From positions 1-20,242 of IMG/VR virus record IMGVR_UViG_3300023276_000410: a stretch of DNA of 20,242 nt; one strand, written 5' to 3'. The DNA is from a virus. This document shows, one piece after another, positions 8,701-15,284 of this stretch (within the stretch, counting starts at the first letter, position 1; each line of letters begins with the position of its first letter). Under the pieces are notes generated by a model, which worked only from the letters and a program-made list of their open reading frames with translations, was not told where the DNA came from and searched no databases. The translations under genes and the position numbers were made by a program.

Positions 8701-9899
8701 CTGGTACTCTTATTGATGTACAAGCCGGTCAGGTAGACGTGGATCTCTCTGAAGCTGCCGCTGCTACAATTACCCACGGCGATAACTTAATTTTCTTAGA
8801 TGGTGGAGCTACTGGAACAGCATCTAAAGGTAGTACGGATGATTTAGCGAATCTTCTTGCTGGTGATGGTTTAACAAAATCTAATTCAGTTATGGCTGTA
8901 AATGTAGATGATTCTACCATAGAAACCGATAGTGACGCAATAAGAGTTAAAGATAATGGCATAACCCTTGCCAAAATGGCTGGCCTCGCAAGAGGTAAGA
9001 TTATTTATGGTGATAGTAGTGGAGATCCGGCGGCTTTAACAGCCGGAGGAGCAAATACAGTTTTAAAATCTGATGGAACAGATGTGTCATGGGGGTCTGT
9101 TCCTGTCAATTCTTATGTTTCTGGTATAGCTGCATATGCATCTGGCCAAGCTTTGTCTTTAACATATGCATCAGGTTTAACCGTCACTAATTCAGCGATT
9201 GCTAATTATGCTTCTGGGCAATCACTATCTTTGACGCACGCATCTGGATTAACTGCCACAAATGCTGGAAACATTACTACCGTAACTGCAACTGCTAATT
9301 ATGCTTCCGGTCAAGCTCTTTCATTGGCAACCGCTTCAGGTATTGCTGCCTATTCATCTGGTGTAGTAACTGGTGGAATTGCAAATTTAAATAAGCTTGG
9401 AATTAATACTGGATCACCAGCATATGGAATAGATGCAGTTGGTGCGGGTGCAAGTGGTTTAATTCAATCGAGCGGCATCTTAATTGGTGCTTCTGGCATA
9501 GGTGTTGGAACAACTACACCTGTACATCCAATTGATGTTGTACAGCACAGCGGGGTCGTCAGAGCCTCTGGTATGCACAGTGCAATTTCTATGAACGCTG
9601 ATGCTGCTACAGTTATATTTGATTTAGATCAAGCTACTACACATGGTGTGACTCTGGGCGATAATAGAACATTAGCACTATCTAATGTGCAAATTGGTGA
9701 TAAGTTTTTAATAAGATTACAGCAAGATGGCACTGGTAGTAGAACAGTAACTTGGTTTGATCATATTAGCTGGGCTGGTGGATCGGCACCAACTCTTACA
9801 ACCACAGAAAATAAAGCAGATTTACTTGGATTCTTAACTGCCAGCGGTACTGGTGGTGCTTACTGGTTTGATGGTCTTGTTGTAGGTCAAAATATTTAG
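5739..9899 (+). CDS. Large repetitive fibre protein (tail or head fibre)
   Basis: A 1,386-residue adhesin-like fibre. The start is ATG 5739 and not GTG 5727, because GTGGAGGAG at 5727-5735 is itself the ribosome binding site. Residues 1-105 form a domain common at fibre N-termini (MALKVADRVRENTSTTGTG, later YYTIEEHNQYEVGIGTF), probably for virion attachment. Residues 220-341 hold 'GY.AG' repeats like the beta-roll head of trimeric autotransporters. Three blocks of YASGQ-type repeats follow (about 482-580, 667-834, 1126-1204), separated by short domains including AGDGLTGGGTLASDRTF near 965 and a duplicated GVVTGGI...NTGSP.YG.D segment. The last 100 residues form a separate beta domain ending VVGQNI, a plausible receptor-binding tip. 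No intramolecular chaperone is visible. Trimer formation is likely. Head versus tail attachment is unresolved. Confidence 0.8.
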   Translation: MALKVADRVRENTSTTGTGALTLSDAPDGYRTFSSTLSEGDNTYYTIEEHNQYEVGIGTFSSSVLERSFVLKSSNNNNKIELGGSGAVFITYPADKSVYRDQESQVVVDASGLLFSNATVVKDAKLTEFTDINSSGTPSSSHIMTFDFADQNLLIGDGIGNAASKSIILGDNSGNDTSANGVVIIGVDAATEGVSLINSVFIGSKTGPTRSDVSNAPYYSVVMGYNAADEARHESSIIGYKAGINSYSIGSTALGYFAGSGVGDYATSIGHQAGNNNTDDYTINIGYQAGYSAGGNDSIWVGRVAGYNSTAAVKSMGLGYAAGQSSSADNSIYLGVSAGESNTTDNMFFVANNTPTSNGSLIKGDIANKRVAIGVADVTLSDTLYVGINSANDVGVTVKAATLQAADLTQWQNSAGSSVASITNSGVMTVYGVHASGAGLQLDNITPAVTNNALYNVDGVLYWNGLEFTGVIDAYTSGNATYASGQALSLTYASGLTSTNQTNITAVTSTANYASGEAVSLTYASGLTVTNAANISTVTPTANYASGQALSLTYASGLTATNQTNISTATAVANYASGQVNITTDGTAEASKALILDSAKTFTGVKDGVFNEFDSLVKSSGLIVGNSGVVLSSSIPSVTANTLYNDAGTLSWNGSAIGGGASATATYASGQVLSLTYASGLTATNATNITTATSTANYASGQALSVAYASGLTPNIATNTSIASYASGQALSLTYASGLTATNASNITTVTSTANYASGQSLSLSHASGVTTSLVNSSGIATYASGQALSLTYASGLTATNSTNITSATSTANYASGQAIENEGLVAYASGNTANIAFGSNAEGDMLYHNGVNFVRLAKGTNNYILKMDGNVPNWEAESSGGGVSATDFNYVSGAAAYSSGVVTGGIPNFNVIGVNTGSPEYGVDVTGGGASGVIQATGIILGASGVIFSNGTTQTVAGAPATVTLTAGDGLTGGGTLASDRTFAVGAGTLIDVQAGQVDVDLSEAAAATITHGDNLIFLDGGATGTASKGSTDDLANLLAGDGLTKSNSVMAVNVDDSTIETDSDAIRVKDNGITLAKMAGLARGKIIYGDSSGDPAALTAGGANTVLKSDGTDVSWGSVPVNSYVSGIAAYASGQALSLTYASGLTVTNSAIANYASGQSLSLTHASGLTATNAGNITTVTATANYASGQALSLATASGIAAYSSGVVTGGIANLNKLGINTGSPAYGIDAVGAGASGLIQSSGILIGASGIGVGTTTPVHPIDVVQHSGVVRASGMHSAISMNADAATVIFDLDQATTHGVTLGDNRTLALSNVQIGDKFLIRLQQDGTGSRTVTWFDHISWAGGSAPTLTTTENKADLLGFLTASGTGGAYWFDGLVVGQNI
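6396..6761 (+). repeat. Beta-roll 'GY.AG' repeats in fibre
   Basis: Within the fibre gene, about seven to eight imperfect copies of a 14-17-residue unit carry G-[YV]-x-A-G (MGYNAAD, IGYKAGI, LGYFAGS, IGHQAGN, IGYQAGY, VGRVAGY, LGYAAGQ, LGVSAGE). The pattern resembles YadA-type adhesin heads. The DNA copies differ widely at synonymous sites. Confidence 0.7.
7182..7475 (+). repeat. Fibre repeat block 1 (YASGQ units)
   Basis: Three full units of about 31 residues and one partial unit. Each begins Y-A-S-G-[QE], continues LSLTYASGLT and ends in an Asn/Thr/Ala-rich linker (T.NATNITT.TSTAN style). The unit is probably an elongated beta or coiled shaft element. Confidence 0.85.
7737..8242 (+). repeat. 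Fibre repeat block 2 (YASGQ units)
   Basis: Five to six units of the same repeat family as block 1. Full-length units alternate with shortened, degenerate ones (AYASGLTPNIATNTSIAS; SHASGVTTSLVNSSGIAT). The block ends with two closely spaced YASG motifs before a non-repetitive domain. Confidence 0.85.
9114..9353 (+). repeat. Fibre repeat block 3 (YASGQ units)
   Basis: About two and a half further units (YVSGIAAYASGQ, YASGQSLSLTHASG, YASGQALSLATASG). They lead into the second copy of the YSSGVVTGGI domain, which first appears near 8430. Confidence 0.8.
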
Positions 9900-9908
9900 G
9901 AGAAATAG

Positions 9909-10388
9909 ATGAGTATTAATAAAGATCTTCAAAGAGCGAGGGAGGCTTATCAAGCATATCGTGAAGGTATTGAAAATGGAACCAGAAAGCCAGTGCTTTT
10001 ATACTGTGATCCTAAAGATAGATTTATAGCAAGAGAAATGATGGTTCGGTATGAGCAACACAATTATGATACGGCTAGTTATATTAATGCCAACCGAATT
10101 GCGTGCGATCATTCTAGCTCGCTTAGCCATTGCTATAGTTTAGATGGAAAGCCCGATCCCTTGTATCGGGCTTGTTATCATATTGGTGTGTTTTGGGATA
10201 CCTATGGGACCAAGGTAGAGGACTTGAAAACCCTTTGGCCTAATTCAATTGTTAATGATGAAGCTACCGGCATTACACTGGTTTTAGATGACGGCACAGT
10301 AACCAGTATTAATATTGAATATATTACTGAAGCCGAGTTTATGTCTCGCCATAATCTTAAAAAAATTAATAGAATTATTCCACTTTAA
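9909..10388 (+). CDS. Unknown protein downstream of fibre
   Basis: A 159-residue protein that I do not recognise. It starts with a charged helix (NKDLQRAREAYQAYREGIENG), followed by a strand-like YCDPKD and a helix REMMVRYEQHNYD. Four Cys and several His residues are spread between 33 and 91 (YCDPK, ACDHSSSLSHCYS, RACYHIG) without a clear zinc-binding spacing. The C-terminal third alternates strands (ITLVLDDGTVTSINIEYI). It is nine bases from the fibre stop, with AGGAG overlapping that stop, so it is co-expressed with the fibre. A fibre assembly chaperone or fibre-associated subunit is a guess from position only. The gene contains a perfect 9-bp inverted repeat at 10149-10173. Confidence 0.6.
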   Translation: MSINKDLQRAREAYQAYREGIENGTRKPVLLYCDPKDRFIAREMMVRYEQHNYDTASYINANRIACDHSSSLSHCYSLDGKPDPLYRACYHIGVFWDTYGTKVEDLKTLWPNSIVNDEATGITLVLDDGTVTSINIEYITEAEFMSRHNLKKINRIIPL

Positions 10389-10405
10389 ATACAAGGGACT
10401 AGGTA

Positions 10406-10918
10406 ATGGCGACAGAGACAATAAGGCCAAACGGTAATGCGAACACGTTGTGGGAGGCTTATGCTTATACACTTATCGACGATGTTGTAGATTCTCCGTC
10501 TAGTGCTGGAGATGGCACCAATGCTTATGCTTCTGATGACTCTGAATCGGTAGAGCAAAAATGGGATTTTGAGGCTTTATCAACATTAAGTTCTGCGAGT
10601 TCTGTTGAGGTGTTTGTTCGGCATAAAGATGATGGTATATCTGGTAATCCAGATTCTGCCGTTAATGTTAAAATTGGTGGATCTTGGCAGACAGGGCAAA
10701 ATATTTCATATAATGGTTCTTATAGCTGGGTTTCTAAAACATTTAATGGTGATTGGTCAGCGAGCGATTTCGATGATTTTGAAGTTGGAATAACAGCACC
10801 AAATAACATCAGTCGAAATCGCGAATATCTCGTTGCTGTTGTATATGCCGTAGTAACGGGAGAGGCGGCATCTTCCACTACCAATGAAGCATTTTTATTA
10901 TTCTTAGATAGTCTTTAG
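10406..10918 (+). CDS. Beta-rich fibre-module protein, lectin-like fold possible
   Basis: This 170-residue protein begins MATETIRPNGNANTLWEAYAY and is rich in Ser, Asp and aromatic residues, with a regular alternation of predicted strands (SSVEVFVRHKDDG, SAVNVKIGGSWQ, YSWVSKTFNGDW, FEVGITAPNN, YLVAVVYAVVTG). That is the look of a jelly-roll or beta-sandwich domain, which in phages often decorates heads or fibres and may bind carbohydrate. It lacks membrane segments and catalytic motifs. The ribosome binding site is weak (AGGT close to the start). I infer a structural, possibly surface-exposed protein. The fold call is from composition and not from a family match. Confidence 0.55.
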   Translation: MATETIRPNGNANTLWEAYAYTLIDDVVDSPSSAGDGTNAYASDDSESVEQKWDFEALSTLSSASSVEVFVRHKDDGISGNPDSAVNVKIGGSWQTGQNISYNGSYSWVSKTFNGDWSASDFDDFEVGITAPNNISRNREYLVAVVYAVVTGEAASSTTNEAFLLFLDSL

Positions 10919-10920
10919 TA

Positions 10921-10932
10921 TTTTATGTGTAT
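10921..10932 (+). promoter_or_regulatory. Candidate promoter motif variant (copy E)
   Basis: TTTTATGTGTAT begins two bases after the preceding stop, in a 49-base gap. It differs from the TTTTTGTGTAT consensus by one extra A. It is the weakest-placed copy and its role is inferred from similarity only. Confidence 0.3.
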
Positions 10933-10967
10933 CATTAAATAGGTGATAAACTTTTCTGGAGATGATT

Positions 10968-11297
10968 ATGGCTTTCTTAGAAGAAGCACATGTTAATGAT
11001 TATGGTACGATTATTCGTGTTACAGTTTATGACACCACCTCTACTGGTGGTTCAGCTATAGCAGATATTAGTGATGCCAGCACTAAAGAATTTACTTTTA
11101 GAAGGCCGGATGGAACTACTTTTACCAAGACCGCCGTATTTACAAATGATGGTTTAGATGGACAACTCCAGTACACCACTAATGTAGATGATTTGAATAT
11201 GGCTGGTACATGGGGTCTACAGGCTTATGTGATTACCTCTGGTGGATTTTCACATAGGACCGATGTGGGTAGTTTTCGAGTCTTTGAGAATCTATAG
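10968..11297 (+). CDS. Small Ig-like/BppU-N-like beta protein
   Basis: This 109-residue protein has the alternating pattern of a single immunoglobulin-like domain as in N-terminal domains of baseplate/fibre proteins: DYGTIIRVTVYDTTSTGG, DISDASTKEFTFRRPDGTTF, KTAVFTNDGLDGQLQYTT, GTWGLQAYVITSGG and a final FRVFENL. 'RRPDGT' and 'DG.DG...Y' are hallmarks of this small family as I know it. The start is ATG 10968: the GGAG at 10958-10961 abuts ATG 10962 directly but is six bases from 10968. It closes the fibre module and is eight bases from the adaptor-like gene. A role in attaching or spacing fibres is plausible but not shown. Confidence 0.6.
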   Translation: MAFLEEAHVNDYGTIIRVTVYDTTSTGGSAIADISDASTKEFTFRRPDGTTFTKTAVFTNDGLDGQLQYTTNVDDLNMAGTWGLQAYVITSGGFSHRTDVGSFRVFENL

Positions 11298-11305
11298 GTG
11301 ATAAT

Positions 11306-11806
11306 ATGTCGTGGAAAACAGATTTAGTGTTAATGTTAAGATCTATCATCGGTGATTTAGATAAAGCTAAATTTACTGATGAGCGATTAAAGCAGATTTT
11401 AGTGGTTGGGGCTTATAATGTTGCCAACGACGCAGATTTCAGTACATCATATACAGTGGATGTGTCTATGGTATCCATATCCCCAGATCCTATTTCAGAA
11501 AGTGACACTGATTTTAGTACTTTAACGGTATACAAGTCAGCTTGTATATTATTAGGTAGTGAAGTGAAAACTGAATCAGCTAATGCTATCTCTATTAAAG
11601 ATGGTCCATCTGCGATTGATCTTAGGGGCGTAACCGCAAACCTTACAAATTTATATAATGATTTATGTGCTAAATACGACACGCTATTAAAAACTTATCA
11701 ATACAACAATACATTAGTTGGTCAAGCTGTGCTTGGTCCTTATAGTCCGGGTAGTATGGTTGTTAATGGCAATCAGTTCGACTATCGTGGTAACCTATTT
11801 AACTAG
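11306..11806 (+). CDS. Head-tail adaptor-like protein
   Basis: A 166-residue protein opening MSWKTDLVLMLRSIIGDLD and continuing with helices (KFTDERLKQILVVGAYNVAND), a pattern seen in connector adaptors of the HK97 gp6 type that bind below the portal. The middle contains a helix (LTVYKSACILLGSEVKTES), and a helix-rich segment (VTANLTNLYNDLCAKYDTLLKTY) precedes an extended Gly/Asn C-terminus. It is the first of a run of neck genes between fibre module and tail tube, which supports the call. The ribosome binding site AGGTGAT overlaps the stop codon of the preceding gene. I infer the adaptor role from helical layout plus position. Confidence 0.55.
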   Translation: MSWKTDLVLMLRSIIGDLDKAKFTDERLKQILVVGAYNVANDADFSTSYTVDVSMVSISPDPISESDTDFSTLTVYKSACILLGSEVKTESANAISIKDGPSAIDLRGVTANLTNLYNDLCAKYDTLLKTYQYNNTLVGQAVLGPYSPGSMVVNGNQFDYRGNLFN

Positions 11807-11816
11807 GAGAATATAA

Positions 11817-12071
11817 ATGGCAGTATCTCAAAAAGTAGTTAGTGGAAATGATCAACCCCAAGGTGGGCAGGGTGTTGTTGGTGTAGCTGGAGCCAGAGGT
11901 TTGACTGCTGCTAATAAAATAGACTCCAATCATACCGTTAGTCCTTTTCCTCCACTACTAGCAACACAAATCGATGACACTATTGCCGATATTAATAGTC
12001 GTCTAAATACTAGGTTTGATGACACTAACTACTATCATGGTAGCGGTTCTTACGGCGGTCCATCTAACTAA
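11817..12071 (+). CDS. Small unknown protein in neck gene cluster
   Basis: An 84-residue protein with a strong AGGAG site and compact spacing (ten bases after the previous stop, nineteen before the next start), so it is very probably real. The N-terminal half is Gly/Gln/Val-rich and probably disordered (GNDQPQGGQGVVGVAGARG). A short amphipathic segment (ATQIDDTIADINSRLNTRF) is the only likely helix, and the C-terminus is Tyr/Gly/Ser-rich. No family is recognised. Small proteins here can be neck or head-completion accessories, but nothing in the sequence decides. Confidence 0.6.
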   Translation: MAVSQKVVSGNDQPQGGQGVVGVAGARGLTAANKIDSNHTVSPFPPLLATQIDDTIADINSRLNTRFDDTNYYHGSGSYGGPSN

Positions 12072-12090
12072 TGTATAGCTAGGGGTTATT

Positions 12091-12603
12091 ATGGCTATCG
12101 AAATATCTAGTTCTGTATTTAACACATATAATAGTGCTCTAAATCTATTCACTAGAACTGCTACACTTGTTTACCCAGAAAAGCGTGAACAGTGTGCTAA
12201 TTGCTATATGGATACTATGGGCACTAGAAATAGATCTGTTAGTAGATATCGTAGTGGTGGACCTTTTCCATTTGAACGTGGTATGCCATGTCCTTACTGT
12301 AATGGTAAGGGATATAGGGCCACAGAGACTACAGAAGATATTACACTCCGCATTTATTGGAATCGTAAAACATGGGTGGATGTGGGTATATCTGTAGATA
12401 TTCCAGACGGGTCAATACAAACCATTGCTTTAATGACAGATCTTGAAAAAATGAATAAATGTAAATATCTGATACCTAATTATGATGGTATAGAAAAATA
12501 TGATCAAACGAGATACACTAGAAGTGGATCTTCTTATCCACAAGGATTTAAGCAAAACGAAACAAAATATGTGGTAACTTTTTGGAGTAGGAATGATGGG
12601 TAA
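12091..12603 (+). CDS. CxxC...CxxC (zinc-knuckle-like) neck protein
   Basis: A 170-residue protein with two CxxC pairs: C35-A-N-C38 and C67-P-Y-C70, the second inside CPYCNGKGY, which matches the DnaJ-type zinc-knuckle signature C-x-x-C-x-G-x-G. The spacing of 28 residues between pairs, with Ser/Arg/Gly-rich text between, would suit one bound zinc ion. The remainder is beta-rich (DITLRIYWNRKTWVDVGISVDIP, KYVVTFWSR). Its place in the connector run suggests a head-closure (stopper) protein. Zinc binding is inferred from the motif; the closure role is inferred from position. It overlaps the next gene by 11 bases, consistent with coupled translation. Confidence 0.6.
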   Translation: MAIEISSSVFNTYNSALNLFTRTATLVYPEKREQCANCYMDTMGTRNRSVSRYRSGGPFPFERGMPCPYCNGKGYRATETTEDITLRIYWNRKTWVDVGISVDIPDGSIQTIALMTDLEKMNKCKYLIPNYDGIEKYDQTRYTRSGSSYPQGFKQNETKYVVTFWSRNDG

Positions 12604-13225
12604 TATTTTTATAAAAAATATAATAGAATCCACTAACGCTATTGCCAAAAAAATTAATCAAGGTTTAGCTAATATTTTTAATAGAAAGCTATCTAGTCAA
12701 GCAGGCATCATATTATCAGAGATTCGACCATTAGTGGCTTCGGCATTAATGTCTAGCGATGAAATAAAATCACTATCTTCTGGTGCATTAAAGATTGATT
12801 TTGGTCTTACGTCAGATCCGTCTGGAGCTATTGTTAATGCTATAGTAGATAGTTTAGATATCGATATTAAAAAAGCTACTGGAACTGCTGCTGGTATTAA
12901 AGGCGGTTTATTAATTACTATGCAGCCTATTGATTATAATAACCTGTTTTCACTATCGGTTGCTGAGCAAATTACTGAAAAGGGTGTTTCTTTACCTTGG
13001 CTACAATGGTTACTTACTTTTGGACAGCAGATTATTGTTGCTAATTTTGGTGTTGAATATGGAGCCGGTAAAGGTAGAAGTGGTGGTGGTTATATGTCCG
13101 TAGGCGAAAGACCGTTTAAAGTCAGTAGTCAACATGCTGGAACTGTAGATGATAATTTTATCACTAGAGCTATTGATAGTATTGCTCCACAAATTAAGAG
13201 TATTCTCATGAAGGGTGTTCAATAA
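12593..13225 (+). CDS. Unrecognised structural protein, neck/tail completion candidate
   Basis: A 210-residue protein overlapping the CxxC gene by 11 bases and the next gene by one base, so it is translated in a chain with both. Two start codons are adjacent (12593 and 12596). GGAG at 12584-12587 is five or eight bases away, so the choice cannot be made. An N-terminal amphipathic helix region (FIKNIIESTNAIAKKINQGLANIFNRKL) is followed by helical and Gly-rich parts, then PWLQWLLTFGQQIIVANFGVEYG, a Gly-rich loop, and a C-terminal helix (FITRAIDSIAPQIKSILMK). This layout (helix, strand region, helix) is like tail-completion or HK97 gp10-type proteins. I do not recognise the exact family. Confidence 0.5.
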   Translation: MMGNIFIKNIIESTNAIAKKINQGLANIFNRKLSSQAGIILSEIRPLVASALMSSDEIKSLSSGALKIDFGLTSDPSGAIVNAIVDSLDIDIKKATGTAAGIKGGLLITMQPIDYNNLFSLSVAEQITEKGVSLPWLQWLLTFGQQIIVANFGVEYGAGKGRSGGGYMSVGERPFKVSSQHAGTVDDNFITRAIDSIAPQIKSILMKGVQ

Positions 13226-14184
13226 TGGTCGGAGGTCCACACACAAAATTAGCAAATTTAACAAATATCCAAGACTCTACATTGTCTAATATTTTATTGG
13301 ATAATTTAGTTAATTTTTATGATTGGGGTTTTTTGGATCGTGGTTCTTTCTTTAATATTAAAATCCCTCAATCCGGTATTTATGGTGGAGATAGACATAG
13401 GTTGCGATTAGTAGATGATCCTAATTATAGTGATGGCCAAGTGTGGGAAGGGTATCGTCAGAACTGGGTTTGGGAAAGTGGGATTAACGCGACCACTACA
13501 CAGCCCACAAGAATATCTGGTGTTTTTGTTGATAATACATTTTATGCTACCGGCAATGTTACAAAACCCTTTTATGTCGATTATCCAAATGGTAGAGTTG
13601 TATTCGATTCTGCTCAAACGTCTACGAGTACCGTTCAGTTAGAATATAGCCATAAGTGGGTTGAGGTTGTTGCGGCGGAAGGGATTCCTTGGTTTAGACA
13701 ACTTCAGCAGAGATCATTTAGGAGTGATGAAGGTTTTCAGGTTGAGGGGTCTGGTGGATGGGCACAGTTAGGTCAAACCAGAATTCAATTACCCGCTGTG
13801 GCTATTGAGGTCGTGCCTCCTAAATCTATGCAGGGGTATCAGTTGGGTGGTGGTCAGTGGGTGAATAATGAGGTGGTGTTTTATGTAATGAGCGAAAATC
13901 ACTGGGAATGTGCTAATCTTATGGATAGTATTTTGTATCAAAACGAAAGAACTATCCATCTATTCAATCCCACGGAAGTTGCGTTGTCTGGGGCATTTCC
14001 ATTCAATTATCGTAATGAGCTGAATGAACACGCTCTACCAAGTGGTCTATATCCTAATTTGATTGATAATTTTCTCTATCGTAAGTGTTGGATTTCTAAC
14101 TCTAAAGGAACTGAAATTAGCCAATTATCTCCTGAATTATATATTGGTACAACTAGCTGTTCCACACAAGTAAAAGCCATTTAG
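13225..14184 (+). CDS. Unrecognised virion protein before tail tube
   Basis: A 319-residue protein whose ATG overlaps the preceding stop (TAATG). It is rich in aromatic residues and beta strands: YDWGFLDRGSFFNIKIP, GQVWEGYRQNWVWESG, KPFYVDYPNGRVVFD, YSHKWVEVV, and a C-terminal YRKCWISNSKGTEISQL. A Gly/Ser/Trp segment (VEGSGGWAQLGQTRIQLP) lies in the middle. The position directly before the tail tube gene is that of a tail terminator or a neck protein, but the length exceeds that of lambda gpU-like terminators, so I leave the role open. A single domain of roughly 150 residues followed by a second is suggested by the shift in composition near residue 150. Confidence 0.5.
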   Translation: MVGGPHTKLANLTNIQDSTLSNILLDNLVNFYDWGFLDRGSFFNIKIPQSGIYGGDRHRLRLVDDPNYSDGQVWEGYRQNWVWESGINATTTQPTRISGVFVDNTFYATGNVTKPFYVDYPNGRVVFDSAQTSTSTVQLEYSHKWVEVVAAEGIPWFRQLQQRSFRSDEGFQVEGSGGWAQLGQTRIQLPAVAIEVVPPKSMQGYQLGGGQWVNNEVVFYVMSENHWECANLMDSILYQNERTIHLFNPTEVALSGAFPFNYRNELNEHALPSGLYPNLIDNFLYRKCWISNSKGTEISQLSPELYIGTTSCSTQVKAI

Positions 14185-14189
14185 TTGAC

Positions 14190-14200
14190 TTTTTGTGTAT
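14190..14200 (+). promoter_or_regulatory. Candidate phage promoter motif (copy C)
   Basis: An exact TTTTTGTGTAT in the 68-base gap before the tail tube gene, followed by ATAACAAT. A TTGACT precedes it at 14185-14190, but its spacing to TATAAC is only nine bases, too short for a sigma-70 promoter. A weak hairpin (CCTTT / AGAGG, three-base loop) and five Ts follow at 14210-14229. Confidence 0.4.
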
Positions 14201-14252
14201 ATAACAATGCCTTTACCAGAGGACTTTTTACCTATAGAATAGGAGATATATA

Positions 14253-15284
14253 ATGGCTCGTAATCAAAGAATATTCTATGCTTGTCAGGCTGTCGCAATT
14301 ACAGAGATGGGAAAGGGTTCTGTAGTAGCAAACGATGTTGTACACGGTTTGCAGAGCGTGGGCATGAGTTCTACCTTCACGCTTGATCAAGTATTCGAAA
14401 TGGGACAGATTGAAATTTATGAAAATATTGAGCAGATTGCCGATATTGAAATAACGCTTGAAAAAGTAATCGATGGTTACAAATTAATTTATGACTTAGC
14501 TACTGCCGGTGCTTGTAAGACAGACATTGTGGCGGCTTCAAAAAGTCGAAGTGATGTCTTGGTTGCTGTTTATGATGATGGCCTTTCTCATGCTACTGGT
14601 ATTCCTCGTAATGTATGTTACAACTCAGGTATGTATGTAAGTTCTGTCAGCTATAGCTATACCGTTGATGGCAGTGCTACCGAATCTGTTACATTGGTTG
14701 GTAATGACAGGCTTTGGAATAGTGAAACTGCTGGTATTATAGCAGATCTTGCTCCTACGGGTATTTGGACTGGGAATACAAGTAACCCAACTTCGAATAT
14801 CGATGGTACAGATACTCCACTTTCTGGTGTTGTTAGACGTGTGGATGTTGATATAGAAGGCTCCACATTGCCTGATGAACTCGAACATCAGCAAAGTGAT
14901 GATACAACTGGTCTTGGTGGAGGACTTCATATTCAGAGTATTACTGTTAGTACTGACTTTGGTCAGGAAAACATTCAAGAGCTTGGTCGATTTGGTCCTT
15001 ATCACAGATATGCGACCTTCCCAATCGAAGTTAGCTCCGAATTTGAGATTATTGCCACCTCTGGTGATTTGATCAATGTCTCTGGAAATGCTCCAAACCT
15101 TGGGTCAAAGAACATTATCATCAAGGATACTGCTGGTACTGTTCTTAATCTTGGAAGTAACAATAAGTTATCTTCAGTTTCTTACTCTGGTGGAGACACT
15201 GGTGGTGGAAATGCTACAGTTAGTTATTCTTTCCAAAACTTTAACACTTTAACAGTGAATGGTGGAGATACTCATGCGGCATAA
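14253..15284 (+). CDS. Major tail tube protein candidate
   Basis: A 343-residue beta-rich protein placed immediately before the chaperone-like genes and tape measure, where siphoviruses encode the tail tube. The early section holds strand-loop-strand features (MSSTFTLDQVFEMGQIEIYENIEQIADIEITLEKVIDG) that fit the tube fold's inner beta-sheet, followed by VSSVSYSYTVDGSATESVTLVGNDRLW and a Gly/Ser-rich C-terminal third (SSVSYSGGDTGGGNATVSYSFQN). No sheath gene accompanies it. Its own candidate promoter and a good AGGAG site match the need for many copies. The C-terminal part may form an exposed Ig-like decoration. The call rests on position plus composition. Confidence 0.65.
   Translation: MARNQRIFYACQAVAITEMGKGSVVANDVVHGLQSVGMSSTFTLDQVFEMGQIEIYENIEQIADIEITLEKVIDGYKLIYDLATAGACKTDIVAASKSRSDVLVAVYDDGLSHATGIPRNVCYNSGMYVSSVSYSYTVDGSATESVTLVGNDRLWNSETAGIIADLAPTGIWTGNTSNPTSNIDGTDTPLSGVVRRVDVDIEGSTLPDELEHQQSDDTTGLGGGLHIQSITVSTDFGQENIQELGRFGPYHRYATFPIEVSSEFEIIATSGDLINVSGNAPNLGSKNIIIKDTAGTVLNLGSNNKLSSVSYSGGDTGGGNATVSYSFQNFNTLTVNGGDTHAA

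Noticed and set aside
7182-9353. CRISPR-like or satellite DNA array
   Set aside because: The repeats are in frame, conserved at protein level and not identical in DNA, and no spacers of constant length exist.
10605-10793. Overlapping + strand frames at 4261-4449, 10605-10793, 12167-12397, 13415-13642, 14875-15072 and 18163-18351
   Set aside because: They are internal to confident genes, lack ribosome binding sites and have hydrophobic or low-complexity translations typical of shifted frames.
10962-10967. ATG 10962 as start of the Ig-like protein
   Set aside because: GGAG abuts this codon with no spacer; ATG 10968 has normal spacing and begins the recognisable domain.
14185-14205. Sigma-70 promoter TTGACT...TATAAC before the tail tube gene
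   Set aside because: Only nine bases separate the two boxes instead of about seventeen.
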